From Phlebotomus papatasi (Eukaryota; Arthropoda; Insecta; Diptera; Psychodidae): a stretch of DNA of 64,000 nucleotides. Of this stretch, positions 23,601 through 35,117 are shown piece after piece (the first letter of the stretch is position 1; each line of letters starts with the position of its first letter). Location of the stretch: NCBI RefSeq assembly GCF_024763615.1, contig NC_077224.1:61824712-61888711 (forward strand), given 5' to 3'. The translations under genes and the position numbers were made by a program. Under the pieces are notes generated by a model. That model was given only the letters and a program-made list of their open reading frames with translations. It was not told the origin of the DNA and searched no databases.

Positions 23601-23881
23601 TTTCTTTGTACCTCTTATCATTAGCTAAAATGAAAATTTTCAGCAAAAATTGATTGCGGTTGTTTACATTTTTAAAAAGTTTAAAGTTTTATTTTTAATT
23701 TTGTATAAAAGACAATCATTGTTCATTTTTTTAGAATAATCCAAAATCACCAATTAAATATTACAATTTCTGATGATATTCTCTAATGATAATCAAAATT
23801 CAAAAAAAAATATGAATAAATTTCATTATTGAATACAAGGAAAACTATAATAACACGATTTATTTGGACAATCCTAACCAG
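20630..23881. other. AT-rich DNA, probably intron
   Basis: A 3.2-kb stretch without recognised repeats. It contains one longer - strand frame (20954-21355), listed separately. Confidence 0.45.
20954..21355 (-). CDS. Hypothetical 133-codon frame
   Basis: The second-longest frame in the window, reading from an ATG to TAA. The peptide has mixed composition, with parts such as KLMMSQYNKVCNFFPLAFD and LEICIENKIRIYQL. There is no signal peptide, domain or repeat that I recognise. It has no clear promoter, and its codon use is AT-rich like the surroundings. A chance frame is the simpler explanation. The preceding - frame (21352-21633) is also featureless. Confidence 0.12.
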   Translation of the reverse strand: MICLRNEGSCCSSYSTFPCETRVTQKLMMSQYNKVCNFFPLAFDKNPSLCLLEMYPYVQIPSHKSVDDDKNIIRLSWILFVSESTIHLYLQGKKNNFLEICIENKIRIYQLSQRVCINHVIDKKYLLKIIHSI

Positions 23882-24884
23882 TATAGTCATTCGAGGAGAG
23901 ATAGAACACCTTTTTATGTTCAATATTGCGGACACGGTTTTAACGCGAGACGAAGACGAATCTAACTGATTTATCGTTTGAAGATTCTAGATTTAAGATA
24001 TCAATATTAGAAAATGCTAGATGAAAATAGTCACTTAGGAAATTATATTTAAAAAAAAGTTTCATTTTGAGGCACTCTAAAAAGTGTGTGTGAGATGGAA
24101 CACCCGTATTTTTACGAAAATATTTTTATTTTATTTTATTAATTTAGAATAGAAGGGAATTGGTTTTTAGACAAGAATGCTATTACATTGAATTTATTTG
24201 ACTTTATTTTAGTTTTTCAGTATAAATGATTATTTTGCGGAAAATGTGGCTCATCTACTTGGATGACAATTCCATGTATCAGGTCTGTCTTACCACAAAT
24301 TTAGAGAAAATAATATCTGCAGATCAATTAGAAAAGATTTTGAAGAACATTGACCAAAATTCACTCCTGAAGTGTTGCAAAAACAAAAACTATTGTGTTC
24401 CATCTCTCCTCAATTTCTAAATAGGGGAATGTAGGCATGGTTCGCACAGAGTGAACCTTCAAACGATGCGAATTTTCTCTTTGTTTGCAAAGAGCTGACT
24501 TATCATTTATCATCTCATCTCATGAGCTTAATAATTATCTATCTTATGGATAAGAAAAGCCGAACTAGCTCTTTGCAAGTAAAGGAAAAATTTGCGTTGT
24601 TTGAAGGTTCACTCTGTGCGAACCGTGCAAACCATGCCAACATTCCCATACACGTATTATTTCATGGAAAAATAAAAAAAAATGACCATTTTTTGGACAC
24701 CTAAAAATGTAAATTTCTATTTTCTCTCACAGTTTTGAAGGTAGAAAGTTGTATCTTGGGGGTTTTCATTAGAATGTTGAAGGGCCTAAAACGAGCAAAT
24801 GAGGTAGAGATCGTACTTTGGGTGTAAGCAGGAGGCGAAGTGGTCCATCTCTCCCACTGTTCCAACTCTCCTGAATTACTATAT
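23882..24884. mobile_element. Element E, copy 2, carrying a nested MITE
   Basis: An inverted copy of 8793-9566. It begins TATAGTCATTCGAGGAGAG and ends CTCTCCTGAATTACTATA. It is longer only because of the 24422-24650 insertion. No coding capacity. Confidence 0.8.
24422..24650. mobile_element. Nested palindromic MITE (TAGGGGAATGTAGGCATGG)
   Basis: The ends TAGGGGAATGTAGGCATGG and CCATGCCAACATTCCCATA are inverted. The arms continue through TTCGCACAGAGTGAACC. Comparison with the other host copy (near 9030) shows the empty site AAATACACG becoming AAATA-element-TACACG, so the target TA was duplicated. Confidence 0.9.
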
Positions 24885-25478
24885 TCTTTTTCAATTGTAA
24901 AGGTATTGAATTTTAAGGCATTATTGTAAACATTGAGGTCAACGTATGTTTAGTGATAAATAAGTGTTTACGAACTTGCCAATCCATAAGTAAAATTTTA
25001 TTTAATAAACTGTTCTTCATCAGACAGAAAACGAAACACCCTTCATGGTTAGGTTTAAAAATTCTCTCTGTGAGAACATACGCATATTCCCACGTAAGTG
25101 AGCTGCGTGAATACGGTCTCGAAATATACAACTAATGAAAAGATTTTCATAATTTTCATCCCGGAAGATGAAACTACTGAAATTGAAAATGTTTAGCACC
25201 ATGAGTCAAATATTTTTCTTAATAAAATGTCTTTCTATTTTTGTTTCTTAAAATTTTGTTAAAGAAATATTTAATTAGAAGAGGGCATGTCTATTTGAGA
25301 CACTGATCTATTTGAACACAAGCAGTCGTATAACGTCCCTAATGATCAGATGCTTTGTTTAATCGGATCTAAAAATTGTTTGAAAACTCAAGGTTAATCC
25401 CAAATTCTACATCACCAAAACTATCCTCTTTTGTTCTTTTGTTTCAGTAGAACCCTTCATCGATATTTCTGCCTTCCA
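24885..25478. other. AT-rich noncoding DNA
   Basis: Short overlapping frames on both strands, none with supporting features. Confidence 0.4.
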
Positions 25479-26549
25479 TAGGGGAAGTGCTCATAATTTT
25501 GGACAGTCTGCTTATAAGCATCGAAGTTCCAAGTTTGAAGTGCGATATTTTCTATACTAATTGACATTTCTTGTTACTCTCTTTTCAGAAGGGTTGTTTA
25601 GAAACTTAGCAAGCTATTTATCGTCTTATTTTTATTAAAATTAGTTTTAATACGTTTAAAAATGAATTGATAAGTAGAGGTGACCTTGGCTCTTATTTTG
25701 GACAACTTGTTTATTAATTTGTCCAACTTGGCTGTAAATTTGGACAGCTAATCCGCCTCAATAGGATGCCCATTGTTCTTCATTTGATGAACCAATCTTA
25801 CCAAGTCCTCTTCCTGTTCATGTAAGGGAAACGTAGAATGTCACAGAAGCCCGGAAACTTTCCATATCATTCATTAAAGTGAGTTGACTTCGATACTCCA
25901 AGTACGTGCGGATTCGCTCATTCCCTGACCTTTCCGGAAGCCTTTCAAGGCATTTCTCATTACATCTCTTTCGTAGAGATGATGCTCTTTTGTTTCTCCA
26001 GGCATTTGTCCAACCTAGTCATCACAAAAGCTAAAACTTCACGAAATTTCCTGAGAAAAACACCTGTCCAAAATAAGAATCATCACCTCACTGGTGAATG
26101 TCTTAAAAAATTTCCCATTTTTCACACGAAAAATATAATTCACAAGGCAAATTTCACTTCAGATCAAATGTACAAATCACCAGTAACGTGAATCAATACA
26201 TTATTCAATGAATATTCAATAATATCAATCAAAAACAGCGAACAAACTTTGTTAGTACTTCACCAAAACTAAATAAGACTGAAGTAAGCCACGAAGTTCT
26301 GTCATATTTCTCGTAAGCAATTGCTCACACTGAATTTTCAACAAAGCAATTTCAATTCAAATCATATTCAAAATTTAACGTATTTAGTGTTAAAATCTTC
26401 CAAAAAGAAAAAATATTTAGATAGAATTCATTGTTCATCAAATATTGGAATAAAAATCCATCATTTTAATCAATTTATTTTCAGTGTCCAATGTTATCCT
26501 CAAAGTGTCCAAAATAAGAAACTGGACAAAATTATGAGCATTTCCCCTA
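25479..26549 (-). mobile_element. Pogo-like element (TAGGGGAAGTGCTCATAATTT)
   Basis: The ends TAGGGGAAGTGCTCATAATT and AATTATGAGCATTTCCCCTA are inverted and flanked by TA. The 1.07-kb element carries decayed pieces of a pogo-type transposase on the - strand, listed separately. This is the best link between the TAGGGGAA-ended MITEs and a transposase type. Confidence 0.8.
25755..26005 (-). pseudogene. Pogo-like transposase remnant (HTH and CENP-B-like parts)
   Basis: On the - strand the first piece, ALKGFRKGQGMSESARTW, fits the helix-turn-helix at the N-terminus of pogo and pipsqueak-type transposases (A..A...G..S...AA). After a break, HEQEEDLVRLVHQMKNNG then HPIEAD fits the start of the CENP-B-type DNA-binding domain (EE..L..W...M...G.P). 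Stops and a frame change separate them, and no DDE domain remains. The assignment rests on pattern recognition, not on a search. Confidence 0.6.
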
Positions 26550-27176
26550 TATTGCAAGATAAACCGTATATTGTAGTTCATCAATAATTGATTTATCTGA
26601 TGTTAAAAAGCAGCTTAATCAATCTTAAATCCTGAAGCATATATTTTTTAAAGATCTTTTGTTGTAAAATGTTGTGTTTTATCAAACATTTCATTCACTA
26701 AAAAGATCATCAATGGTAAATGTTAAAGTTTACAGTTGAGCGATTTTAAGCTGAGATTTTTTTTCGCTGAGTATAGAGTTAAGATATAAAACGTCTAATG
26801 TGAATAAATAACTTTTAGTTTTAACAATCACAGGGAAGATATTAAGAAGTACCCAAAGAGCCAGTTGTTCGAGGCTTAAGTCGAGATAAATTATGACTTA
26901 TCATATCATGCGTTTTTCTTGATAATTAAATGTAGTAATTTGTCCTTATTAACCAATTGGTAATATTTTTGAATTTTCGAATATTTTCGATGTTTCATGT
27001 TAGTTTTCAAAACAGTGCAAAATTTAACTTTGGTTTTCTGATCTTCTTTATTTTATGTTAAGGCTAATAAAAATAAATCATCGAATTTCATTGTTATAAA
27101 TGATCTCACTCTATCTGTGATTTATTCTTATGAAAAATTGAATGAAATGCAAGTACACTTGAGTGCCATAACTCAC
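26550..27176. other. AT-rich DNA, probably intron
   Basis: No repeat and no frame of interest up to the exon at 27177. Confidence 0.45.
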
Positions 27177-27213
27177 CGACACGTTCCACAGTAATTTGTC
27201 GACGTTTCACCAT
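27177..27213 (-). CDS. Candidate alternative first coding exon
   Basis: The - strand has AAAATCATGG, a fair start context, followed by MVKRRQITVERV and one extra G before a consensus donor (G|GTGAGT). The phase-1 end with G is identical to that of 61577-61753 and fits the AG start of 14360-14441, giving MVKRRQITVERV-E-YLMTG. It therefore looks like the start of a shorter isoform of the same gene. The frame is short and basic and could be chance. The exact donor and phase agreement are what support it. Confidence 0.45.
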
Positions 27214-27713
27214 GATTTTCAGTTGAGTTGTACACAATCAAAAGTTAAAATGCTTTGGTGGACACAACTGTCATGGGGCTGGAAAATTAAATTGAATCAA
27301 ATTGTCCCCTATTCTTCCAGAACAAATTCAAAGTGAATGTTCCAGTGGGGCACTCCAATCACTGAAATGGATTGGATTAACCCATAGAGAGAGAGTGGCA
27401 CAAAGGCACAAAAAGCATCTATCGAGAAAAGTTCCACAATCAAATTGTTCTATGTTTAGCACAATTTTAAACATTGAAAATATACCAAATGATTTTCTTT
27501 TCAAACAGATCAACTTTTTCCAACCGGAAGACAGAGTTTTTCGCTCACTGATTTTTATTTCTAGAGAAAATTCACTTATTTTATTGAAATTTTGCACTGA
27601 GACGAATATCTTCTTTCCTTTTTTTTTTGGAAAAAAGAACTTTCTCAAAGTCACTTATTTGGGGGGTAAACCTTCACGAATGAAATCTCCTCTGTGACTG
27701 AATCTATATAACG
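27214..27713 (-). promoter_or_regulatory. Possible 5' UTR and promoter region of the 27-kb start
   Basis: This stretch is less AT-rich than its neighbours and poor in stop codons on both strands (frames at 27302-27697 and 27328-27654). On the - strand TATATAG lies about 6 bp before TCAGTC, an initiator-like word, near 27695-27711. The spacing is wrong for a standard TATA box, so only the initiator is suggestive. Confidence 0.2.
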
Positions 27714-28621
27714 AAATTTGTGTTACTTTTTAGGGAAATAAATGCTCAAACTATTCAACATGTACACATAGTTTTATATGTAACATAATAAAAATTTCAG
27801 TTTTACCCACAAATAGGAGCTAAAGCCCGAATGAAGAACACCCACAAACTCATTTTTTGGGTATATACGTAGCGGAATAACAAAATATTCTATAAATGAA
27901 ACCCATGAATTCGGCTTTATTTATTTGCCAAGTAATGTTCTTCGTGTGTTTTTAGCAATATTACTAGTCGTCAGGACATTGTAATAAAAATCGACATTTT
28001 TGAACCACGAAAAAAAAGTACGAATAGAACTTATAGAGAACACAGCTGGATATCATGCAAAATAACTCTTTCCAAACAAAAAAAACCCGCAGTATTATAT
28101 TACAAACATATTTAGGCACAAAATGAGATTTCCCGTCCAAGAATGAGCAAAAGAAGCTTTATTTTTTCTCTGTTTCATTTACAAAGCTTCCCATGAAAAA
28201 ATAACTAAGAACAATAAAGGGAAATTTGCTACTGCAAATTAACACGTATTTCTTCAAACTTTGGCTTTTGCTCATGTAACATAAATTAGCAAGGAGAAAG
28301 GATAATTTCAACATACACATATTCAGGGTAAAAACACTTTATACCGCTACTAAGCACAGATAACATTTACGATGTGATTATTTTACCATAAAAAAAAATC
28401 CACTGGATTGCTTTTCATTATGAGCTTTTTCTTTAATTTTAAAATAAAATTTTCTAAGAGAAATGAAATTTTATAGATTTAATGACATGTGAATACTTTC
28501 ATGCAAAAAAATTTCTGATTAAGTTAACATTTAACGTATAGATTTGTATTTCTTATAACATTCGACAGGAGTTTTGCATCAAAATTTTCGTATTTCGTCA
28601 TTTGATTTTTCAAAATTTTAA
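27714..28621. other. AT-rich DNA, probably intron
   Basis: Nothing recognised. Confidence 0.45.
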
Positions 28622-29386
28622 AAATAACAGATTCATTACCGATTTGATAGATTCATTACCGAAGGAGACTATTGCAACCGGGTTTTGAATTTCAATACAT
28701 TTCCAAAAAACTCAAATTTATCCAAATCGGTTGAAAAATGAGCCCTCAAAGTGGTTGATCTTTGACTTCAATAATACAAAATAGTGAATTCTTCGGTCAT
28801 AGGTATGTTTGGACGAAGTGTTCGCCTGGACTACCTCTAAAGCATATCCAAAAATCATTGAAAAAGCTTGGGCAAATTTTGAGAAAAATCGAAAAAACAT
28901 TATTTTTAGGGAATATTAATTATTGAGGATGCAAAATTATTCAAAAATCGGTTCTTAACCGGTTCATTACCGATGAAGACCAATGCATCCGGGTTCGAAA
29001 TTTCAGTACTTGTCCAAAAAATCCAAATTTAACCAAATCGGTTGAAAAGTAAGCCTTCTAAAGTGGTTGACTTTTGACCTTCAATAATTCAAATTGGCGA
29101 ATTTTCCGGTCATAGGTAAGTTTCAACAAAATTTTCCCCTGGACTACCTCTAAAACATATCCAAAAATCATTGGGACAATTTTGAAAAGAAAATAAAAAA
29201 ATATGGTTTTGTAGGGGCTGCAGGGATGGAGGAAAAGAAAAAAATGTCTGGAGTTATTGTTTTTTATTGGGGATCATCGAAGACCGGGAATTTATATCTT
29301 TTACGGTTTAAGATTCAGGACGGCGACAAGTTGAAAAAAAGACGATTATATTAACTGTTCTCTGTTTGAGTTCGAGCAGTAAAATC
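28622..29386 (+). repeat. Dispersed repeat D, two partial copies in tandem
   Basis: Copy 1 (about 28622-28912) and copy 2 (about 28945-29386) both run GGTTCATTACCGA or ATTCATTACCGA, then CAAATCGGTTGAAAA, TTCCGGTCATAGGTA and AAACATATCCAAAAATCATT. Only copy 2 continues to ATCGAAGACCGGGAA and GAGTTCGAGCAGTAAAA, the right end. No coding capacity. Confidence 0.7.
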
Positions 29387-30570
29387 AGGAATAATTGTTT
29401 AATTTTATCTCCATGTAGGGCCAAAGTACTTATTAGAGTTCTATCGTGAATTTAAGGAAATTTGATTTCATAAGTTTTGCATAAAACCGTTTAATTAGTC
29501 ACTTTAGCAAAATTCATATGAAAGAGTAAATAGAACATTACATTTTCTGAGGATCAAAAAGTCTCCTCTCAAATCCTGAAGATCAAACACAGAAAAGCTT
29601 GATCTCTAACTTCACTTCTATATAGGTAAAATACGAAAGCTCCCAGTGTTGCGTGATGCATTCCAAAAGCACGTTTCCATTCACTTCGGGTGGAGTTGGG
29701 GATAGTTTGCTGAGCTTTGTGCTCACGAGGCATGAAAAACAACATACGCTCCATTGGCAGAATGGCAAAAAAAAGTGGCGAAAATGCATTTTCTGCGAAA
29801 AGAGAGCGTGAAAACAACAAAAGCGAACACAAATTGCAAACAAGGCAAAATACGACACACAGTGATGGACAAAGTACACAAACACGATCTGAATGCAGAA
29901 TAATTTTCCAGTTAGATCTACTAATCACATCTTCATGGTATATGGGATGCAACTACTCCCCAAACACAGAGCTGAAATATAAAGGCATTTTCGCTGATGC
30001 GTTACTTTTATAGCCCATTTTTTTTTTGCAGACAATGTTTGCAGAAGTGCATGGTGTTGTATATAATTATAATGCCTCGGAAATGTGTAGTTAAGCATTA
30101 TGCATAAGCACAATCGTGCGTGAACATCGTATAATACCCGAGAGCTTTAATTTTCATATGGATTAGAAGTAAGCAATAACAAGTATAAATTTAGTCAAAT
30201 GAGAGTTTAGTGTCAGTGGACTGATGCTTTCAAAAATAAATCAATTAATAAGCAGATTTGGTAAAATAGTTCAAGCAAAATATCCTTTAATATTCCTGCC
30301 AAATTTTAAATTACGTACTAACAAATTTAAAGTTCGGACAACTGTTCTTAAACTTAATTACTAAATGCATAATTAATAAATTACTAAATTATCATTGCCC
30401 GAAAATCCAAATTTGTTTATTCGGAATTTTGCATTATTCAGATTTCTAAATTTCACCATAATTTAATAGTGATATTGTCTATTGAAATCAATAACACATA
30501 AGCCTTTGTTTTTGTTCATTAGAAAACACAGATACAAACGGAAAAGGATAATAAATTCTACTCTTATGCC
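29387..30570. other. Noncoding DNA with an open stretch near 29.6-30.0 kb
   Basis: Frames of 98-127 codons overlap on both strands between 29569 and 30013. None has splice signals or a recognisable domain. The reason is lower AT content rather than coding. Confidence 0.35.
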
Positions 30571-30697
30571 CTAGACACACTTGCGACTTAAGCCGAGAGA
30601 CGACTTAGTGGAAAATGATGGAAATGTAGTTTAACCATTATTTCTAATATAATTACGCTAAGCCGTCTCTCGGCTAATCCTTAGGTCTCTCTAGGTC
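30571..30697. mobile_element. Palindromic MITE (CTTAAGCCGAGAGACG)
   Basis: The left arm CTTAAGCCGAGAGACGACTT and the right arm AAGCCGTCTCTCGGCTAA are inverted copies. Outer CTAGACACAC and GTCTCTCTAG add weaker pairing. Length 127 bp. Confidence 0.65.
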
Positions 30698-30964
30698 CTC
30701 ATTCTTTATGGGCGATGGGAACCTGTATTCCATTTTTTTTCCTACGAATTCTAAAGTTGTGCTTTTCTCTAAGAAATCGGAAAAGTGATTTTTTCTGACC
30801 CCCCTCGTTTTTGATCATCTCGTCTTTAAGGGATTAAGTGGTCTTTTTCCCTAAAATTCCGAAACATTCTATAAATTCTGCTAACTTTTAATTGGTTGTA
30901 TCATAAAAATAGCTTTATATTTTTTTAAAATAAGCAATAAGTACTATCAATAAGTAAAGAGCAG

Positions 30965-32613
30965 AGAAAAGCGATGGCAAAGCGTCCTAGCTTTGTAGAA
31001 TGCTTGAACTCACGAGATAGAGCTCACCGTGAATTAGTTTTTTTTTGCATAACCTTTTGGTATCACTGATCTACTACAGATCAAATTGATTCATAAATCA
31101 CAAAAGCATTTGAAAATCAAAAAATCGGTACTTAACTGACTCATTACCGATGAAGACCGATGCAGCCCGATTCGAAATTTTAATACCTTTCACTCAGAAA
31201 AGAGCTTTGTGGAAACAGCTCTTAAATTAGCTCTTGAAGAAAGAACGGGTATTTTTGTCTTGGATTAAAGACTATTTTACTTGAACGAAAGCATTTATTT
31301 TAGAATATACTTTGGTTCAAGAACGTGTAGTCTTTGAATTTAGATATATGGAAAAAATAGTCTCTGAGAGAATTTTAAGTACTGAGTAGTTCTTGAAGCA
31401 AAGCAGAACGAGTTTTGATTCGAGTATCAAATTTTCTCTGCTGCATTGCAATAAAATCGACATACGCTCACAATGAAAAAATACACAATTGAATTTCACG
31501 TTTTTTATTAAACTGCCACTGCACACACTTTTTAATCTATTATTTTTCACATTTCCTAATTTCCTTCTAAAATAGAAGCGAAATTATATGATTTTTGTCT
31601 AATTTAAGACTCACATTTGTGAAGATTTTTTTCCATTCGACTATTGCTGGGTGAGGCGGTGCCCGACATGTTTTCATTTTTTTTTGACGGGAACCACCTT
31701 GCAAAAATCTTTTAATTTTGTCACTATATAAGTTTTTTAAATAAAAAAAACACTGTTCCACAACACTTCAGACACTTGAGCGAACTTGTGAGGCACAAAA
31801 TTTTATTTTTAAAGAAAAAAATATTTTTATTTTTTTCGAGGATATTTCACTTATTTTCCTTGTATTTCTTATCGGCACTGTATTTTTTTGCACCACAGGA
31901 CACTTCACTATTTGTAGAGGGTTCTCCCCACAATTTGCACTATAATTTTATTAAGAAAACTCGCGAAAACAATCACCACTTTGCGAATAAATTGCACTGT
32001 GAATTATTTTGTCTGCCATTTGACAGCACTGAAAGGAACTGGAAATTTTCTTGTGAGATAGTCTTTCTCTCAAGATACGCCAGCTCTTAGTTGTTCCATT
32101 TAAGAAAACAGCTCTTAATTCAAAGCACGACATGTTTAGGTTGATTCGGCTCTTAAAATATTCTTATAGACAAGAGCTGTATTTTTGCAGATCCCATACA
32201 AAGTTAGAACTGCCTTTTTCTGAGTGTTTAAAAAAATCCAAATTTAACCAAATCGGTTGAAAAATGAGCCTTCCAAAATGGTTGACTTTTGACCTTCAAT
32301 AATTCAAAATAGCGAATTTTCCGGTCATAGGTATGTTTGGACGAAATGTTAGCCTGGACTAGCTCTAAAACATATTCAAAAATCATTGAAAAAGCTTGTG
32401 CCAATTTTGAGAAAGACCGAAAAAATATGTTTTAAGGGCAGGGGAGGGGAATAGGGGAAAAGGAAGAAAAACGTCTAGGGATATTGTTTCTTTTATTGGG
32501 GGTCATCGAAGACTGGAAGTCGATATCTCTTACCGTTTAAGCTCCAGAACAGTGAAAAGTTGAAAAAAAAGGCGATTATATAACTGCTCTCTCTTTGAGT
32601 TCGAGCAGTAAAA
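30965..32613 (+). repeat. Dispersed repeat D, split by a 1.04-kb element
   Basis: The left part begins GGCAAAGCGTCCTAGC and TGCTTGAACTCACGAGA. The right part resumes at 32227 with AAATCCAAATTTAACC and ends GAGTTCGAGCAGTAAAA. The ends are thus TGCT(C/T)GAACTC and GAGTTCGAGCA, an inverted repeat, so D is probably an old DNA transposon of about 0.6-0.8 kb. Confidence 0.65.
31191..32226. mobile_element. 1.04-kb element with CACTCAGAAA ends
   Basis: The ends CACTCAGAAAAGAGCT and GCCTTTTTCTGAGTG are inverted for the outer about 12 bp. AGAGCTG-type words recur inside both sides. It interrupts repeat D. TTT lies on both sides, but the target duplication is not certain. The internal frames (31317-31550, 31567-31761, 31776-32090) show no transposase signature. 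Possibly a nonautonomous hAT-like element. Confidence 0.65.
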
Positions 32614-33362
32614 TGAAAGGGGACTGTGCTAAGTTTCGGATCCTTTGAGTGCAACTTTGACCAAGCAACTAAATTAGGTATTATGGATTTAATCTTTGAA
32701 TAGCCAATGAAATTTTTTATTTCATTTATTCTTTTTAGAATGTTTTAACAGAACTATCTTTAAATTATGGGTATAATTTGAATTAAAATTGTGTTATAGA
32801 AAGTTCTGTGTGAAAACAGACTTACAAAAAATGTGTCAGATCACTTATGTACAATAAAATAAAATTAACAGTAAAGATGAAAAATTGAAAATAATGTAAA
32901 ATATGCAAAAAGTTTTGTGAAGTGAATCTGAGTTAAATTATTCTTTAATTTGATTGTACTTCTGGAATATTACGATTAGATTATGTTGGATGTAATGCTA
33001 TAATACTGTTCCTTCTCTAATTGATTAGAGCCTTAAAGTTTTCTAAGTTCCAGCCAATCAGAGATCGTAAAAAAAATTTTCATGAAATATTCATATATGT
33101 ACTTCAGCAATGCTTGGTATCACGAATCGCTTATTAAAAGATTGTTATAAATCGCTAAAACTAACAATTCTACTCCAAAATAGAAGCACAAAATCAATCA
33201 ATCACTAATTGCAGCTTTTAAAAAACTGAAATGATTTCATAACTATTTTCAATGATCAGATTATGTTGTTGACTAAAATACTAAGAGTACGAAAACAATT
33301 CCCCTTAATTAACAGTATTTGATTCTTAGTTGATATAGAATTTTAATTATTTTCCACTTTAC
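32614..33362. other. AT-rich DNA
   Basis: Nothing recognised. Confidence 0.4.
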
Positions 33363-33571
33363 GTAAGTCTCAAGTTTCTGAAATATCCCTTGGCTGCGTA
33401 CTTCATGAAATTAGCTGTTGAGTGTAAATTCCAAAGCTTCTTGCAAAATACCTCTTGCTGTTTATCTCTGTCAGAAGGATGAGAATGTGCTTTTGCAAAG
33501 GTAAGCCCGAAGACTTTAAGTCTTGTGTCATGAATCAATTTGAAGTTTTCCCATAAAATGTCACTATCCAT
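33363..33571 (-). CDS. Candidate first coding exon, unknown product
   Basis: Starts at an ATG and reads MDSDILWENFKLIHDTRLKV, continuing with FGLTFAKAHSHPSD, then FCKKLWNLHSTANF and YFRNLRL. It runs into a good donor (CTTAC|GTAAAG) after 209 nt, phase 2; if unspliced, the frame stops one codon later. The composition (Trp, Cys, His, aromatic) looks protein-like, and the shape would fit the N-terminus of a small soluble or receptor protein. I see no following exon. It would be nested in the intron of the long - strand gene, on the same strand. Confidence 0.3.
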
Positions 33572-34385
33572 GCTAAAGTTAAAAGTTCAGTCGAAAATTC
33601 CTGGGAAATATGATTAAAAATTAGTGGCGTAATTTGCAATTAGCAGTAACGCTAATAAATCATGTTGGAAAGATATCAAACGCCAATAAATATCTGTTTG
33701 TCCGTTAATATTCAATGTTGGTATCTCGTCATTTAGATAATTGCAATATTTATTGTCATGCAATTCAGCGAAAATTGCATATTTAGCACATATTTACTGG
33801 CACTTACGATGTGAACTTTGCATTTGCACTTATGTAATATTAAAATACTTTGGGAACTTTATCAAATGCTGCAATTATGAAATTCCAAACCACTTGAAAC
33901 TTTGCCTTTGTACCTTTCTTCATATTCTCCTGTTTTGCTTATTTCCCTGCGAATACCTCTGTAATATGAAGAAACTTTAAATTCCAGGATTTGCATCCTT
34001 CTCAATTCACAAGAGAACATTTCAATATAAGTTGCGTAATGTTGAGTACCAGAAAAAGAGGTAAAGTCATATATGAAAATTCCTTTTTCCTGTATTAATA
34101 CAAAAAGCTATCAAAGCTCTGTATTATTTTGATGATTTATGTTTTATGCTATGATTACAAAGTTGAGATTTTTCATCCCACCCTTCAACAGTAGTACTTG
34201 TGGCTATTACCACCAAAAATTTTCATTCAACCTCACCTAGTCATAAAAACGTAATCAGAAAGGACCTCTAATCACAATTAATCTTCCTTCTTTTGTACAA
34301 TTATCCAACCATTTGATATAAATTGTGTAGAATCATGCAAGTGGAAATGTTTATATAGCTGCCCTTAAGCTCGTAACCCCAACTG
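33572..34385. other. AT-rich DNA
   Basis: Nothing recognised. Confidence 0.4.
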
Positions 34386-34645
34386 ATGATCCCAATGGCC
34401 GATTTAAGACAATCGTCCCTTTTCAAATGGCACGAAAAGACTCCCTTCTATCCTGTTGTGTTGTGCAGAAGAGAAAGTCCTGAAAATGCGCTGTTGAACG
34501 GCGCGTCATTCAACATAACAACTGGGGCAATCGATTTTAATTCAAAATCTACCTCATGCATTCGCAGACTTTCATCACCGTGAATTTTCTGCGCCATGTC
34601 TGTACCACAAAAACCCATCATTTCTATATCCCAGCATTCTCACAA

Positions 34646-34715
34646 ATGGCGAAACGACGTGAAAATTTTCCATTGTTTTCCAACACCCTGGATGCCACAT
34701 CAACACACGATTGTG
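34646..34715 (+). CDS. Candidate short first exon on the + strand
   Basis: CACAAATGGC is a strong insect start context. The frame reads MAKRRENFPLFSNTLDATST then HDC, with one G before a consensus donor (G|GTAAGT). It lies in a 450-bp block (34386-34850) that is less AT-rich and open in several frames. No partner exon was found. It may equally be chance, or a regulatory block inside the intron. Confidence 0.2.
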
Positions 34716-34898
34716 GTAAGTCTTCGAAGGTTTTCATTCCGCAAATATTTCAAAAAGCTCAGTTTACCAAAGAGTTGGTACAGGAGAATTTAAAGCAAAG
34801 GCTCCACTTATGGCCATGCAGGCACCATCTATGGCCACTTGAGAAATAATACACACACTTCATCGATATTAAATTCACAGAGTAGATGTTATGACCTG

Positions 34899-35117
34899 TA
34901 GGGGAAAGTACACTCCCTTCGAACGTTCATGCATTCGAATAATATGAATTTCTTTTATCTTCCCCAAGACATTTATACCTAATTATCACGTAAATATCAA
35001 TAATTAAAGATGAGCTAACTAATAATTAATAGAATTATGTAAGTCTCTTAGGAAAAAAAAAAGAAAATTTACATTATTCGAAGGCATGAACGTTCGAAGG
35101 GAGAGTACTTTCCCCTA
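34899..35117. mobile_element. TA-flanked MITE (TAGGGGAAAGTACACTCCC)
   Basis: The ends TAGGGGAAAGTACACTCCC and GGGAGAGTACTTTCCCCTA are inverted. TTCGAACGTTCATGC and GCATGAACGTTCGAA follow inside. Length 219 bp. Confidence 0.85.

Noticed and set aside
27302..27697. 131-codon + frame and 108-codon - frame covering the same bases
   Set aside because: Both strands are open over the same low-stop stretch, neither peptide has a recognisable domain, and a 5' UTR for the - strand start exon explains the position better.
29569..30013. Frames of 98-127 codons on both strands
   Set aside because: Mutually overlapping frames in a locally less AT-rich block. No splice sites or domains.
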